DNA from: Astropecten irregularis
Lineage: Eukaryota; Echinodermata; Asteroidea; Paxillosida; Astropectinidae
Reading direction: 5' to 3'
Length of the DNA: 64,000 nt
Assembly: GCA_963971285.1 (NCBI GenBank)
Contig: OZ020257.1
Coordinates: 14,894,602 to 14,958,601, forward strand
Shown here piece by piece: positions 60,001-63,383 of the stretch. The notes under the pieces are model-generated. The model was not told the origin of the DNA. It did no database searches and worked only from the letters and a program-made list of their open reading frames with translations. The position numbers were made by a program, and so were the translations under genes. Positions within the stretch are counted from its first letter, which is position 1. Every line of letters begins with the position of its first letter.

Positions 60001-60160
60001 GGCACATGGCTCAGTATGCTTACCCAGCAGGCTCGGGTGATGTTTCCACCGGGCCATTGGTGGGTTCTGGCGGCGGCAGCAGTTCTTCTTGCCCGAAGCC
60101 CACGGAGCAGCAGCCCAACAACAGTGCCAGCACCGCAGCTCCACAACAAGTACCCCTCAT
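8412..60160 (-). CDS. Giant thioester (A2M/C3/CD109-like) protein with EGF, Kunitz, WAP and NTR tail, 68 exons
   Basis: Seen: 68 exons joined on GT-AG introns with matching phases sum to 10,602 nt (3,533 residues plus TAA) without an internal stop. Domain order: signal peptide (1-23), macroglobulin domains (about 46-780), furin-type RRKR (730-733), MG7/CUB (about 779-1050), thioester domain with GCGEQN (1070-1075) and His1186, MG8 (about 1414-1546), proline-rich linker (1546-1627), Cys-rich and four EGF modules (1627-1878), three Kunitz (1894-2114), 19 WAP (2114-3123), Val/Pro repeat (3123-3305), two WAP (3305-3412), NTR (3412-3533). Known: thioester proteins bind targets covalently or trap proteases; Kunitz and WAP domains often inhibit serine proteases; C3/C4/C5 end in an NTR-type C345C domain. 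Inferred: a secreted humoral defence or protease-control protein. Closest vertebrate relatives are probably CPAMD8/CD109/C3, but orthology is unproven. Typical A2M-family proteins are 1,400-1,900 residues, so this is about twice as long. The exon joins are hand-made and not supported by transcript data. Confidence 0.9.
8725..9013. repeat. R3 element, partial (intron 67)
   Basis: Shares 'cagtaacagtcatctg', 'cagcatttcaggcagaaa' and 'gtttctaccatcac' with the complete copy at 11529-11902. The right end 'tagtacctttaa' is kept and the left end is missing. Confidence 0.65.
9825..10080 (+). repeat. Tandemly repeated tRNA-like SINE heads (intron 67)
   Basis: Three heads start at about 9825, 9935 and 10041, each with 'agggct.ga.agctca..tggt.gagcac' and then 'ggtatggcagttaatgggtt'. 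The period is about 108 bp. The third is cut short close to exon 67. Confidence 0.7.
11529..11902. repeat. R3 MITE with TTAAAGGTA ends (intron 66)
   Basis: A 374-bp element. Its left 22 bp (ttaaaggtaatttcatactttg region) is inverted at the right end (caaagtatgatactacctttaa region), with about 19 of 22 matching. The TTAA at each outer edge could be a target-site duplication, as used by piggyBac-type elements. Related pieces occur at 8725-9013, 13190-13364, 41795-42120 and 50985-51180. Confidence 0.7.
12226..12350. repeat. Partial R2 palindromic MITE (intron 65)
   Basis: Begins ggggtcgatttcacgaagtc and continues through 'cctacgtagg' to 'gttacgatgagtcg', where the terminal arm is lost. Confidence 0.7.
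12837..13007 (-). CDS. Exon 65: WAP-type domain 21 plus linker
   Basis: [22 protein letters not shown], then [12 protein letters not shown], followed by a proline-rich linker ([12 protein letters not shown]) leading to the NTR domain. Phase 1-1 with donor C|GTAAGT. Confidence 0.92.
13190..13364. repeat. R3 element, right half (intron 64)
   Basis: Contains 'ccatttcaggcagaaat', 'gtttctaccagcaccatc' and ends 'tgtacctttaa', matching the 3' half of the 11529 copy. Confidence 0.6.
13577..13726 (-). CDS. Exon 64: WAP-type domain 20
   Basis: [21 protein letters not shown], then [17 protein letters not shown]. Eight Cys; the GICIQDC string shows kinship with the array (GICIQEC). Phase 1-1. Confidence 0.92.
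13735..14045 (+). mobile_element. LINE reverse-transcriptase C-terminal fragment with internal duplication
   Basis: The plus frame encodes [20 protein letters not shown], then [18 protein letters not shown]. The [10 protein letters not shown] block is repeated once (about 81-87 nt unit) before a stop at 14043-14045. This '[16 protein letters not shown]...A.RLA..R..W' string is typical of the extreme C-terminus of non-LTR endonuclease/reverse-transcriptase proteins. No catalytic domain remains. The fragment sits in the intron between the minisatellite exon and WAP 20. Confidence 0.7.
14250..14795 (-). CDS. Exon 63: Val/Pro-rich coding minisatellite
   Basis: The 546-nt exon encodes about 182 residues built from a 17-residue unit ([17 protein letters not shown], 51 nt), sometimes lengthened by 18 nt (PVILVD). 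Eight copies of the KPVEP core are visible. Because the period is a multiple of three, all frames of this strand and the reverse are open, which makes large but spurious ORFs. Both ends splice in phase 1 (acceptor TGCAG, donor G|GTTAGT). It likely forms an extended stalk between the WAP array and the last two WAP domains. It has no Cys. Confidence 0.8.
15304..20196 (-). CDS. Exons 50-62: tandem array of 13 near-identical WAP exons
   Basis: Exons in transcript order: 20038-20196, 19649-19807, 19260-19418, 18870-19028, 18480-18638, 18085-18243, 17677-17838, 17287-17448, 16881-17039, 16488-16649, 16086-16244, 15690-15848, 15304-15462. Ten are 159 nt and three are 162 nt (an extra Asp codon at the donor). 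Each encodes one WAP domain ([40 protein letters not shown]). Unit period is 386-408 bp, and introns are nearly as similar as exons. Differences are few: SDC for SGC in 17287-17448, GQAC for GKAC in 15304-15462, and CLKP for CMKP in 17677-17838. All are phase 1-1, so copy number can change without breaking the frame. Confidence 0.93.
20288..20770. repeat. Three copies of a 161-bp tandem repeat made from a broken WAP unit
   Basis: Units start at 20288, 20449 and 20610 (period 161). Each contains the acceptor side of the WAP array unit ('gctgtaaggggcgagaaaat' and 'agggctgggtagggct') but only about 20 bp of WAP exon sequence before unrelated sequence. They lie directly beside the first array exon, so they look like a truncated unit that was then amplified separately. 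Confidence 0.8.
20856..21002 (-). CDS. Exon 49: WAP-type domain 6
   Basis: [21 protein letters not shown], then [18 protein letters not shown]. Eight Cys are kept, but the usual NGCG after the Cys pair is changed to SMEC. It is the last WAP exon before the near-identical array. Phase 1-1. Confidence 0.88.
21102..21300. repeat. R1 fold-back element copy (intron 48)
   Basis: Starts 'ggggccaatttcatagagct' and keeps the internal 'ccttgatcaaacaggatta' and 'attgtttgctgagcataaca' motifs. The right end is truncated against an R4 element. Confidence 0.75.
21309..21514. repeat. R4 GC-rich fold-back element (intron 48)
   Basis: Left arm 'aggctcaggctcgggctcc' is inverted on the right as 'ggagcccgagtctgagcct', with an AT-rich centre ('gaaaatataggttgcgg', 'ccaaaagcctctattttgat'). 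Two relatives lie at 32240-32412 and 33757-33975. Confidence 0.75.
21541..21702 (-). CDS. Exon 48: WAP-type domain 5
   Basis: [19 protein letters not shown], then [17 protein letters not shown]. Its PPRPGQCP opening matches the 'PPKPGQCP' start of the array units. Phase 1-1. An R4 fold-back repeat ends about 30 bp from this exon. Confidence 0.9.
21783..21924. repeat. R2 palindromic MITE (intron 47)
   Basis: Begins tgggatcgatttcacgaag and ends ttggtgaaatcaacccc, orientation reversed relative to 36942. It lies just upstream of the WAP 5 exon. Confidence 0.75.
22122..24803. mobile_element. 2.7 kb TA-flanked terminal-inverted-repeat element (non-autonomous)
   Basis: gcagtcagcgcgcagccc at 22122-22139 is perfectly inverted at 24786-24803, and each is bounded outside by TA (22120-22121, 24804-24805). 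The TA target duplication suggests Tc1/mariner-type or related mobilisation. The AT-rich interior has imperfect direct repeats (about 22860-22960 and 23397-23500) and no transposase-like open frame. It accounts for most of the 3.4 kb intron between WAP 4 and WAP 5. Confidence 0.65.
25147..25296 (-). CDS. Exon 47: WAP-type domain 4
   Basis: [22 protein letters not shown], then [12 protein letters not shown]: eight Cys with WAP spacing. Donor C|GTAAGT, phase 1-1. The intron that follows in transcript order is the longest of the tail (3.4 kb) because of the TA-flanked element at 22122-24803. Confidence 0.9.
25728..25886 (-). CDS. Exon 46: WAP-type domain 3
   Basis: [19 protein letters not shown], then [17 protein letters not shown] gives the eight-Cys WAP pattern. 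C-terminal MPAYNPI resembles exon 64 (MPAYDPS), so the two are probably close relatives flanking the array. Phase 1-1. Confidence 0.9.
25925..26225. repeat. Minisatellite, about 22-bp unit (intron 45)
   Basis: About 13 imperfect copies of 'gtgttgaaatttcggctggtaacc'-type text. It is noncoding, although it opens a false repetitive frame on the minus strand. Confidence 0.85.
26358..26534 (-). CDS. Exon 45: WAP-type domain 2
   Basis: Eight Cys ([33 protein letters not shown]). The spacing between the second and third Cys is longer than in standard WAP, so this is a divergent member. A short linker ([10 protein letters not shown]) follows. Phase 1-1. Confidence 0.8.
26988..27143 (-). CDS. Exon 44: WAP-type four-disulfide-core domain 1
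   Basis: Eight Cys in WAP spacing: [17 protein letters not shown], then [17 protein letters not shown]. It is more diverged from the array than the others. Phase 1-1. Confidence 0.85.
27456..27662 (-). CDS. Exon 43: Kunitz domain 3 plus linker
   Basis: Residues 2045-2114. [27 protein letters not shown] and NCTAMC complete the six Cys. P1 is Glu (AGLC-E-A), an uncommon choice that may mean a glutamyl-type target or loss of inhibition. N-C-T is an N-glycosylation sequon. Phase 1-1. Confidence 0.92.
27929..28138 (-). CDS. Exon 42: Kunitz domain 2 plus linker
   Basis: Residues 1975-2045. The BPTI pattern is [11 protein letters not shown], then [16 protein letters not shown], then ACEEAC. P1 is Arg (TGKC-R-A), as in trypsin inhibitors. 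The tail [15 protein letters not shown] is a linker. Phase 1-1. Confidence 0.92.
28676..28795 (-). mobile_element. Possible SINE head, reverse orientation (intron 41)
   Basis: Read on the minus strand, it has a B-box-like 'aggttcgaatccagccatgg' and 'ggcgtgtcgtactcaagatc'. It resembles tRNA-related SINEs seen widely in invertebrate introns. Confidence 0.4.
28831..29073 (-). CDS. Exon 41: Kunitz domain 1 plus linker
   Basis: Residues 1894-1975. Six Cys follow the BPTI pattern ([11 protein letters not shown], then [16 protein letters not shown], then DCEASC). By alignment to BPTI (TGPC-K), the P1 residue after Cys14 is Leu, which suggests a chymotrypsin- or elastase-like specificity. A 30-residue Pro/Val linker follows the domain. 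Confidence 0.92.
29174..29415. repeat. R1 fold-back element copy (intron 40)
   Basis: Begins 'ggggccaatttcatagagca' and is inverted internally relative to the 21102 copy ('gctcagcaaacaatgg', then 'tgtttgatcaaggaag'). This fits a palindromic element that can insert either way. Confidence 0.75.
29474..29521 (-). CDS. Exon 40: 16-residue linker
   Basis: The 48-nt exon encodes [15 protein letters not shown] between the last EGF and the first Kunitz domain. Its VDP/VP content resembles the Val/Pro repeat of exon 63. It has good splice sites (CCAG acceptor, G|GTGAGA donor) and phase 1-1, so it could be skipped without changing the frame. Confidence 0.7.
29887..30030 (-). CDS. Exon 39: calcium-binding EGF domain 4
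   Basis: Residues 1830-1878. [17 protein letters not shown] and [14 protein letters not shown] show a six-Cys EGF with the calcium motif. It is separated from EGF 1-3 by the short Cys-rich exon 38. Donor is A|GTAAGA, phase 1. Confidence 0.88.
30117..30625. repeat. Tandem duplication flanking exon 38
   Basis: About 130 bp at 30117-30250 ('gatgctgcctcgcaaggta' and 'ctgtttccaatctcttgtta') recurs at 30493-30625, about 376 bp away, with exon 38 between them. The intron beside exon 38 also matches that beside exon 34 (30250-30480 against 32570-32820). Confidence 0.75.
30373..30444 (-). CDS. Exon 38: short Cys-rich module, copy of exon 34
   Basis: The 72-nt exon encodes [18 protein letters not shown], near-identical to exon 34 ([18 protein letters not shown]). 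The flanking introns also match for more than 150 nt, so this is a segmental duplication of exon plus introns. Both junctions are phase 1. Confidence 0.78.
30640..31130. repeat. Degenerate minisatellite 'gatgccagatactagtg' (intron 37)
   Basis: Roughly 25 loose copies of a 14-18 bp unit containing 'agatactag' and 'tggatgcc'. Divergent, so an older array. It lies between Cys-rich exon 38 and EGF 3. Confidence 0.8.
31168..31302 (-). CDS. Exon 37: calcium-binding EGF domain 3
   Basis: Residues 1761-1806. It begins [18 protein letters not shown] and includes [14 protein letters not shown], six Cys in all. It is a phase 1-1 exon with acceptor CCACAG and donor G|GTAAGA. Confidence 0.88.
31623..31760 (-). 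CDS. Exon 36: calcium-binding EGF domain 2
   Basis: Residues 1715-1761. [17 protein letters not shown] opens a six-Cys EGF with the D-x-N-E calcium motif and GSYDC in the middle. It is a phase 1-1 exon, directly following EGF 1. Confidence 0.88.
31992..32126 (-). CDS. Exon 35: calcium-binding EGF domain 1
   Basis: Residues 1670-1715. It starts DLDEC and has six Cys with a final CxxGY-type turn (CGSGYKM). The D-x-D-E motif at the start fits a calcium-binding EGF. It is a single phase 1-1 exon. Confidence 0.88.
32240..32412. repeat. R4 fold-back element (intron 34)
   Basis: Arms 'gaggctcaggctccgtctc' and 'ggagccgtagactgagcctg', centre 'gaaaatataggttgtgg' and 'gccaaaagcctctattt'. Confidence 0.7.
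32711..33008 (-). CDS. Exons 33-34: two short Cys-rich modules
   Basis: Exon 33 (32952-33008) encodes [17 protein letters not shown]. Exon 34 (32711-32782) encodes a 24-residue module, [18 protein letters not shown], with four Cys in a C-x4-C-x5-C-x4-C pattern. Exon 34 is a near copy of exon 38 (30373-30444). Family not identified; it resembles small Cys-rich repeats preceding EGF domains. Both exons are flanked by phase 1 introns. Confidence 0.75.
33131..33215 (+). mobile_element. tRNA-derived SINE (intron 32)
   Basis: Carries a tRNA-like A box (gtagctcagttggtaagagc) and B box (ggttcaaatccc) 46 bp apart with no cloverleaf acceptor stem, followed by 'gctccagtgaattt'. This is the head of a tRNA-derived SINE; the tail 'cttggttcacatttcaatg' recurs in other copies. 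Confidence 0.75.
33254..33496 (-). CDS. Exon 32: proline-rich linker
   Basis: Residues 1546-1627. It is rich in Pro, Glu and Gly (short stretches such as [16 protein letters not shown]) and has one Cys near its start (KLPCPVEP). No known fold is visible. It joins the A2M core to the modular tail and is probably an extended flexible spacer. Both ends are phase 1. Confidence 0.8.
33757..33975. repeat. R4 fold-back element (intron 31)
   Basis: Arms 'tcctcggctctgactgaggc' and 'ggacccggagcctgagccgg', same centre as the other two copies. Confidence 0.7.
34149..35501 (-). CDS. Exons 29-31: MG8 (A2M receptor-binding-type) domain
   Basis: Exons: 35377-35501, 34719-34887 and 34149-34251 (residues 1414-1546). 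Landmarks are [16 protein letters not shown] (family 'M..ivdv.l.SGF.p'), [23 protein letters not shown], and [10 protein letters not shown] (family 'a.v.VYDYYep'), which ends the A2M core. From this donor onward every splice junction in the gene is phase 1. Confidence 0.92.
35074..35325. repeat. R1 fold-back element copy (intron 29)
   Basis: Nearly complete copy with both ends: 'ggggccaatttcatagagct' on the left and 'gcagctgtatgaaaatggcccc' on the right. Confidence 0.8.
36116..37529 (-). CDS. Exons 25-28: end of thioester domain and second CUB half
   Basis: Exons: 37455-37529, 37149-37308, 36659-36867 and 36116-36340 (residues 1191-1413). They show [58 protein letters not shown] and [13 protein letters not shown], the ordered helical motifs of the thioester domain. 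Exon 27 ends in a weaker donor (CAG|GTGTTT). The join is fixed by phase and by the family string 'GGFsSTQDTVvaLqALa'. Confidence 0.92.
36942..37080. repeat. R2 palindromic MITE (intron 26)
   Basis: Begins ggagttgatttcaccaaac, has 'cctacgtagg' in the middle and ends cctcgtgaaatcgaccc. It fills about half of this short intron. Confidence 0.78.
37815..37918 (+). mobile_element. tRNA-derived SINE (intron 24)
   Basis: A box 'tggctcagttggtagagcg', B box 'ggttcgaaatcc', then 'gctccagtcaatttttcttt'. Same family as the copy at 33131. Confidence 0.78.
37992..38255 (-). CDS. Exon 24: thioester domain with catalytic His
   Basis: Residues 1103-1190. It includes [21 protein letters not shown] (family 'GSTWLTAFV...F..A') and [15 protein letters not shown]. 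His1186 aligns with human C3 His1126, lying 115 residues after the thioester Cys (116 in C3). A2M has Asn at this place. Known from C3/C4: His here favours fast ester bond formation with hydroxyl groups, so carbohydrate surfaces are likely targets. Confidence 0.9.
38677..38831 (-). CDS. Exon 23: thioester site GCGEQNM
   Basis: Residues 1051-1102. The motif [13 protein letters not shown] contains the thioester Cys1071 and Gln1074 (codons within 38758-38775), followed by [11 protein letters not shown], the conserved first helices of the thioester domain. An intact CGEQ predicts an internal thioester able to bind nucleophiles on target surfaces after activation, as in C3, A2M, CD109 and insect TEP1. 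Confidence 0.95.
39016..39896 (-). CDS. Exons 20-22: CUB segment preceding the thioester domain
   Basis: Exons: 39790-39896, 39455-39506 and 39016-39102 (residues 969-1051). The segment includes [15 protein letters not shown], matching the family 'D.v.R.L.V.PEG' motif before the thioester domain. All three junctions are in phase. Exon 21 is only 52 nt. Confidence 0.85.
40270..42279 (-). CDS. Exons 16-19: end of MG6 and MG7
   Basis: Exons: 42198-42279, 41447-41642, 40823-41054 and 40270-40411 (residues 752-969). Hallmarks in order: [16 protein letters not shown], then [10 protein letters not shown] (family 'YFPETWLWDL'), then [14 protein letters not shown] (family 'vPDtITtW.a.a.C'), and [18 protein letters not shown] of MG7. 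These are among the most conserved strings of the superfamily, so placement is secure. Confidence 0.92.
41795..42120. repeat. R3-related repeat (intron 16)
   Basis: Contains 'catttcaggcagaaatg', 'tttctaccattaccgtc' and 'atttctgttttggta' of the R3 family, preceded by a segment also found near 10590-10690 ('gatttgtcatggaataaaa'). Confidence 0.55.
42358..42598. repeat. R1 fold-back element copy (intron 15)
   Basis: Starts 'ggggccaatttcatagagct' and ends 'gtaaaattggctcc'. The central motifs are in the inverted order compared with the 35074 copy. Confidence 0.78.
42632..42802 (-). CDS. Exon 15: bait-region position with RRKR processing site
   Basis: Residues 695-751. The exon holds [13 protein letters not shown] followed by RRKR (730-733) and SIIYSPY, a consensus furin site. 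In C3/C4/C5 the chain-processing site is followed by a six-Cys anaphylatoxin domain. Here no such domain follows: only Cys717 (before the site) and Cys768 (in exon 16) fall in the region. Inferred: a two-chain mature protein lacking a C3a-like fragment. Confidence 0.85.
43338..45925 (-). CDS. Exons 11-14: MG5, linker and MG6
   Basis: Exons: 45692-45925, 44888-45062, 44094-44266 and 43338-43487 (residues 451-694). Exon 12 begins with an MG5-like strand ([11 protein letters not shown]) and then carries an acidic, apparently low-order segment ([15 protein letters not shown]). Exon 13 has the MG6 motif [19 protein letters not shown], very like the 'LLVYYI.EDGEVV.DS' of the family. Exon 14 has [12 protein letters not shown], corresponding to the '.AVDKSV.LL' motif that precedes the bait or anaphylatoxin position. 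Confidence 0.88.
46110..46450. repeat. Minisatellite 'gcagtctgctagaggtt' (intron 10)
   Basis: About 17 copies of an 18-21 bp unit such as 'ggttgcagcagtctgctaga'. Noncoding; it produces a false plus-strand frame with repeated Cys/Ser. Confidence 0.85.
46500..51296 (-). CDS. Exons 6-10: macroglobulin domains MG3-MG4
   Basis: Exons: 51212-51296, 49168-49273, 47595-47721, 46963-47072 and 46500-46670 (residues 251-450). The conserved MG3 opening [15 protein letters not shown] and the [10 protein letters not shown] strand are clear (A2M family 'VLPKFEV...YTYGKPV.G'). MG4 includes [20 protein letters not shown], matching the family 'F.PG.P..G' pattern. All joins are GT-AG with consistent phases. 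Confidence 0.9.
47722..49167. other. Intron 7 of the thioester-protein gene
   Basis: 1.4 kb. Holds a poly-C run near 48140 and an R2 palindrome at 48920-49066. No coding signal. Confidence 0.45.
48920..49066. repeat. R2 palindromic MITE (intron 7)
   Basis: Begins ggggccgatttcacc and ends ctttgtgaaatcaacc, with the same palindromic arms as the 49968 copy. Confidence 0.75.
49968..50115. repeat. R2 palindromic MITE (intron 6)
   Basis: It runs from ggggtcgatttcacc to tgaaatcgcccc, with inverted halves (atcgtaacttgctatcaatc against gttacgatcgatcg) and a central 'cctacgtagg' palindrome. The whole 148 bp could fold back on itself. Confidence 0.8.
50985..51180. repeat. R3 element, left half (intron 6)
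   Basis: Starts 'ttaaaaggtaatttcacact' and includes 'cagtcatctgtgaaat' and 'ggttcatgggc'-like text ('gattcatgggcaaaac'). It ends about 30 bp from exon 6, so it may overlap the branch/donor side of this intron. Confidence 0.6.
51655..51790 (+). mobile_element. tRNA-like SINE, second family (intron 5)
   Basis: Contains an A-box-like 'tagctcggtagcctatggc' and a B box 'gggtttgaatccca', followed by 'cacctgagcc'. The body differs from the 33131 family. I read it as a SINE rather than a tRNA gene because no acceptor stem pairs. Confidence 0.5.
52033..56225 (-). CDS. Exons 2-5: macroglobulin domains MG1-MG2
   Basis: Exons: 56027-56225, 55287-55455, 52854-52906 and 52033-52225 (residues 46-251). MG1 begins [10 protein letters not shown], the usual 'YL..AP' opening of A2M-family proteins. 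The superfamily signature [14 protein letters not shown] followed by VKFRMLTID spans the exon 3/4 junction, and MG2 continues to [12 protein letters not shown]. Phases run 2-0-1-0-1. Introns between them include an R1 repeat copy and otherwise no coding signal. Confidence 0.9.
52907..55286. other. Intron 3 of the thioester-protein gene
   Basis: 2.4 kb between the MG2 exons. No repeat family or coding signal recognised. Confidence 0.45.
55716..55937. repeat. R1 fold-back element copy (intron 2)
   Basis: Left end 'ggccaatttcatagagctgc' and right end 'gcagctctatgaaattggcc' are near-perfect inverted repeats, the clearest definition of the family termini. Confidence 0.82.
56226..60023. other. Intron 1 of the thioester-protein gene
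   Basis: 3.8 kb with no exon recognised on either strand. Holds divergent R1-type copies (56758-56945, 58030-58310) and otherwise single-copy AT-rich sequence. First introns often carry regulatory sites, but none is identified here. Confidence 0.5.
56758..56945. repeat. Divergent R1 copy (intron 1)
   Basis: Has 'gaccaatttcatgaagctgc' at the left and 'gggccacgaaattggcccc' at the right with a changed interior. It is a sub-family related to the copy at 63129-63383. Confidence 0.65.
60024..60160 (-). CDS. Exon 1: signal peptide and N-terminus
   Basis: The exon starts ATG AGG GGT and encodes MRGTCC, then a hydrophobic core ([16 protein letters not shown]) with likely cleavage after Gly23 before QEE. 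A short Glu/Pro-rich stretch follows. The donor is GG|GTAAGC, phase 2, and it joins exon 2 to give A-G-F-D-M-G. This is the only in-frame Met with a secretion signal upstream of the MG1 exon, which decides the start. The protein is therefore expected to be secreted. Confidence 0.85.
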
Positions 60161-60312
60161 GGCTGGAAACTTCTAGCTGCAGTCTCCCGTTATAACACAA
60201 ATTTACTGCAACTGGAAGTGGAAGAGGTGGATTAACTAGCTCAGTTTTCAGTCCGCTGTCCCCCTGAGGTGGTCAGAGTAGAGACTGATGTCAGTAGCGG
60301 TATTGTTTGTTG

Positions 60313-60320
60313 ATTTTATA
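60313..60320 (-). promoter_or_regulatory. TATA box of the thioester-protein gene
   Basis: TATAAAAT on the minus strand lies about 155 bp upstream of the start codon. It would place transcription start near 60285 and give a 5' UTR of roughly 125 nt. Position and sequence fit a core promoter; usage is inferred. Confidence 0.5.
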
Positions 60321-61103
60321 CTGCGAACCAGCATTGTTTGCGTGCGTGGGTTTACACATGCAGAACAGCTGCTATCACACTGTACAAGTATGTTGACCTT
60401 TACACCACCACACACGATCGCGACGTAGTACCGACAAATCCATCCGCGAGAACTATCTTCTCCGTTTGTTTTTTCCCCAATGCTAAGGTATGACACATTT
60501 AGAGTTTCGATATCTGTTTTGGAATTGTCCATATTGTGTTTTATTGCATATTTCATAGTGCATTGTCCATGATAACTGTCCCAACATCGTGAAACTGTCT
60601 TTTGCGGATGGATATGTTGAGTTGGTCTTTTGATAAGCCGGGCAAACGTAGCAGACGACACGACGGCGACTGAGTTCCAAGAAAAGGCGATCTACTTTTC
60701 TCAGTAGCAGCATTTACCATTACGTATTACTTTTTACTTCTATGGTCCGATCTTGAAGGTCATCATAATATGGTTGGAACCATGGGCGTAGATCCCGGGG
60801 GGCTAGGGGGGTTGCAACCCCCCCCCCCCCCCCAGGTTTTCCCTTTTTATATATATAAAAAAATATTTTGTGCATAAACGTATAGAACGACCCATGTACA
60901 CGATCAACCCCCAGGTCTGAGGACGTGTCTACACTACTGGTTGGAACGTGTTTGTAAGTTATAACTAAGTTAAATTAACTGACAGACTGGAAATCATGGA
61001 GGAAAGTATTCCAAATAAATAATGAGTAATAAGTAATAAACTGCTGCAAACTGCTGCAAACTGCTCATCAGCCAAAATGACCTGATTTTTTTGTTTAATG
61101 TTA

Positions 61104-61211
61104 AAGAGTTGGGAGGGCCGGCCTGGCGCGTTTTGATCCTAGCATGATCTTTATAGCCTTCGAGAAAGACCCTGCTAGGATCGAAACGCGTCAAGCCTTC
61201 CCAACTCTAAG
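61104..61211. repeat. Inverted repeat around 'tcctagca...tgctagga'
   Basis: Arms 'gagttgggagg...gcgttttgatcctagca' and 'tgctaggatcgaaacgcg...cttcccaactc' pair with few mismatches around a loop with 'ccttcgagaaagacc'. It is a fold-back element in the spacer between the main gene and SIRT6; a related single copy is at 61555-61600. Confidence 0.7.
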
Positions 61212-63128
61212 CAAAATATCAAACAATTAAATTATTGTTTTAATTGCCGATCGGTTTTCGTTATTAGAAAACTGAAACACCAAGTTACAGAAGTCTATAT
61301 AAGTTAACCGGAGTTTAGTTACAATTAATTAACAAGTTTTATAATCCATCAATTTGTCAAACGATTTGTACTGGAGTATATTTTGAAGAAAACTGCATCG
61401 CTGGTTTGTCTATCAGATCACATTGAAAAAGTAATAAACTGCTGAAATCTTCTCTTTAACCAGAATAATTGACCTGAATATATATAATGCTGCAGTGCTG
61501 AGGTCCTGACAGTGACATTGCGATCCTGAACTTTTTTTCAAAATGACTAAAGTTGGTGAACATCCTGCTGGATCGAAACGGAGTCGGGGCCCTCCTAAGC
61601 AACTTCTTTTGAGTTTAATGTTTGAATTGAATCAAACATCTATTTTGGAGACGTATATCCATGTGGTTGACTATTTTTCTTCCGTTCTTTAATTCTGTCC
61701 ATCTATTCATTCATCAGTGTTTTTGTTTTTAGAAAGACCGAGGAAGTGTGTGGGGGTGGACTGCGCGCCGCGGTGCCGGAGACATGTGATATTTGGATTA
61801 ATGTGTGAGTGCCAGTCTGGAAATGTCACTGCCAGGTAGTAAGAGTGATAATTATGGGAACGCGGTCATCATTGATGGTACCGCCCGCTCAGTAGTCTTT
61901 TTGCGAACTAAGTCCTTGTCAGTGTCTTGCGTGAGAAAGAAGCACAATGGAACGAGCCCATTCGAAGATTCAATCAACAGTCACGTTTGAGTCGCCCACT
62001 CAGTGAACTTCCAGTGAGCCCTGTACGACCGGGTACCATTTCTGGGAATTTCCGCCACTCATCCCCCGTCCCAGACGTCGAGGCGTCCGTGAAGGTGGTC
62101 ATCTCTGAGACGGTGAGACATGTGCCGTACTGTAGGAGGAGGGTCTATTGGCAGCAAAAAAGATTATTAGCCTACTCCACATGAAATAATCAATGAAATC
62201 AAAGATTATCGGAAAATGAGAGTTCAATATTATTAGTTACAAGTTTGAACAAAATTACTACACTAAATTTCTTCCACTGCTTGCCATTTTTGCTGGCCAG
62301 TTTGTTCGAGGCTCTCGAATCATGGAGGAATTTGCCCATAGTCGGATTTAGGGTAGGCCTATCTTTCAGTTTTAGCATGGAGACCATCGTGGTTTCAGTA
62401 TGGTTTTCAGTCGAATCTGTGGCCGTTTTTCTATTGAGGTAAAAAAAGAATTATAGCCTACCTCCGTGGTTGGTCCGCGGTTTGGCCATGGACTCATGGT
62501 CGGTCAAGATGTTGATGATTCCTCCATGGTTAAATGTACCACGGAAGAAAGATGGTGGAGGAATAAAAGGCCCTCCTCCGAGTGGTTGTACAGTGTGAGA
62601 CACAAAAGAAACGGAAATCCTTGAAACAGCTATACGCGTCCTCATAATATTACGTATACAGTATATCAAATACTTCAAAATTTGTAATAGGTAAATTTTA
62701 TAAAATCATCAACTAACCACTAGGAAAACTGACTGTTTAATTTGAAGTCATCATTGAAAAGTGAACAAAGAGAAATTGACTGGACTGCAGGGACGGATCT
62801 AGCTTTTTGCTAAGGGGTGTTTACCCGGAGTGAAATTTTGTACCCACGAGGGGGCGGGGGGAAGGTGTGGAAGTGGGGTTTCATGTAGCCTAATGGACAT
62901 CCCTATACTCTCCCCAACTCTCAAACCCTTCAATTTTGGGATTTTTTTATTTTAATGCGAATTCCAAAAACAACGGTATCATTGCTTGCTTTGTTTTGTT
63001 TTCCTTCTTCTTTTTTTATGAGTAAAACAGGCCTTGCACTCCATCCACAAAGCCTATCCCATCACCCCATAGCTCAAAATCACTGTGGATAGTATTAGTA
63101 GTCGGATTACGAGACGAAAACATTCTCA

Positions 63129-63383
63129 GGGTCCAGTTTCATGAAGCTGCTAAGCACAAAAATTTGCTTACCACAAAAATGTCTTGCCCAATAAAACAAA
63201 CCAACGTTAAACAATTTCATTTGATGTTCATGGTTAGCGAACAACAGCCAAAGAACAATCACAAGCGATACACAACACATGGAAATTTGGTTGTTAACCT
63301 TGTTTTTATTAAGACAGAAATGTCATGCTTAACTTACACATTTTTGTGCTAAGCAGTAAGCAGCGCCGTGAATTGGGCCCCTG
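63129..63383. repeat. Divergent R1 copy upstream of SIRT6
   Basis: Left end 'gggtccagtttcatgaagct' and right end 'cgccgtgaattgggcccc'. It ends about 140 bp upstream of the SIRT6 start codon, so it bounds the likely SIRT6 5' UTR and core promoter. Confidence 0.65.
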
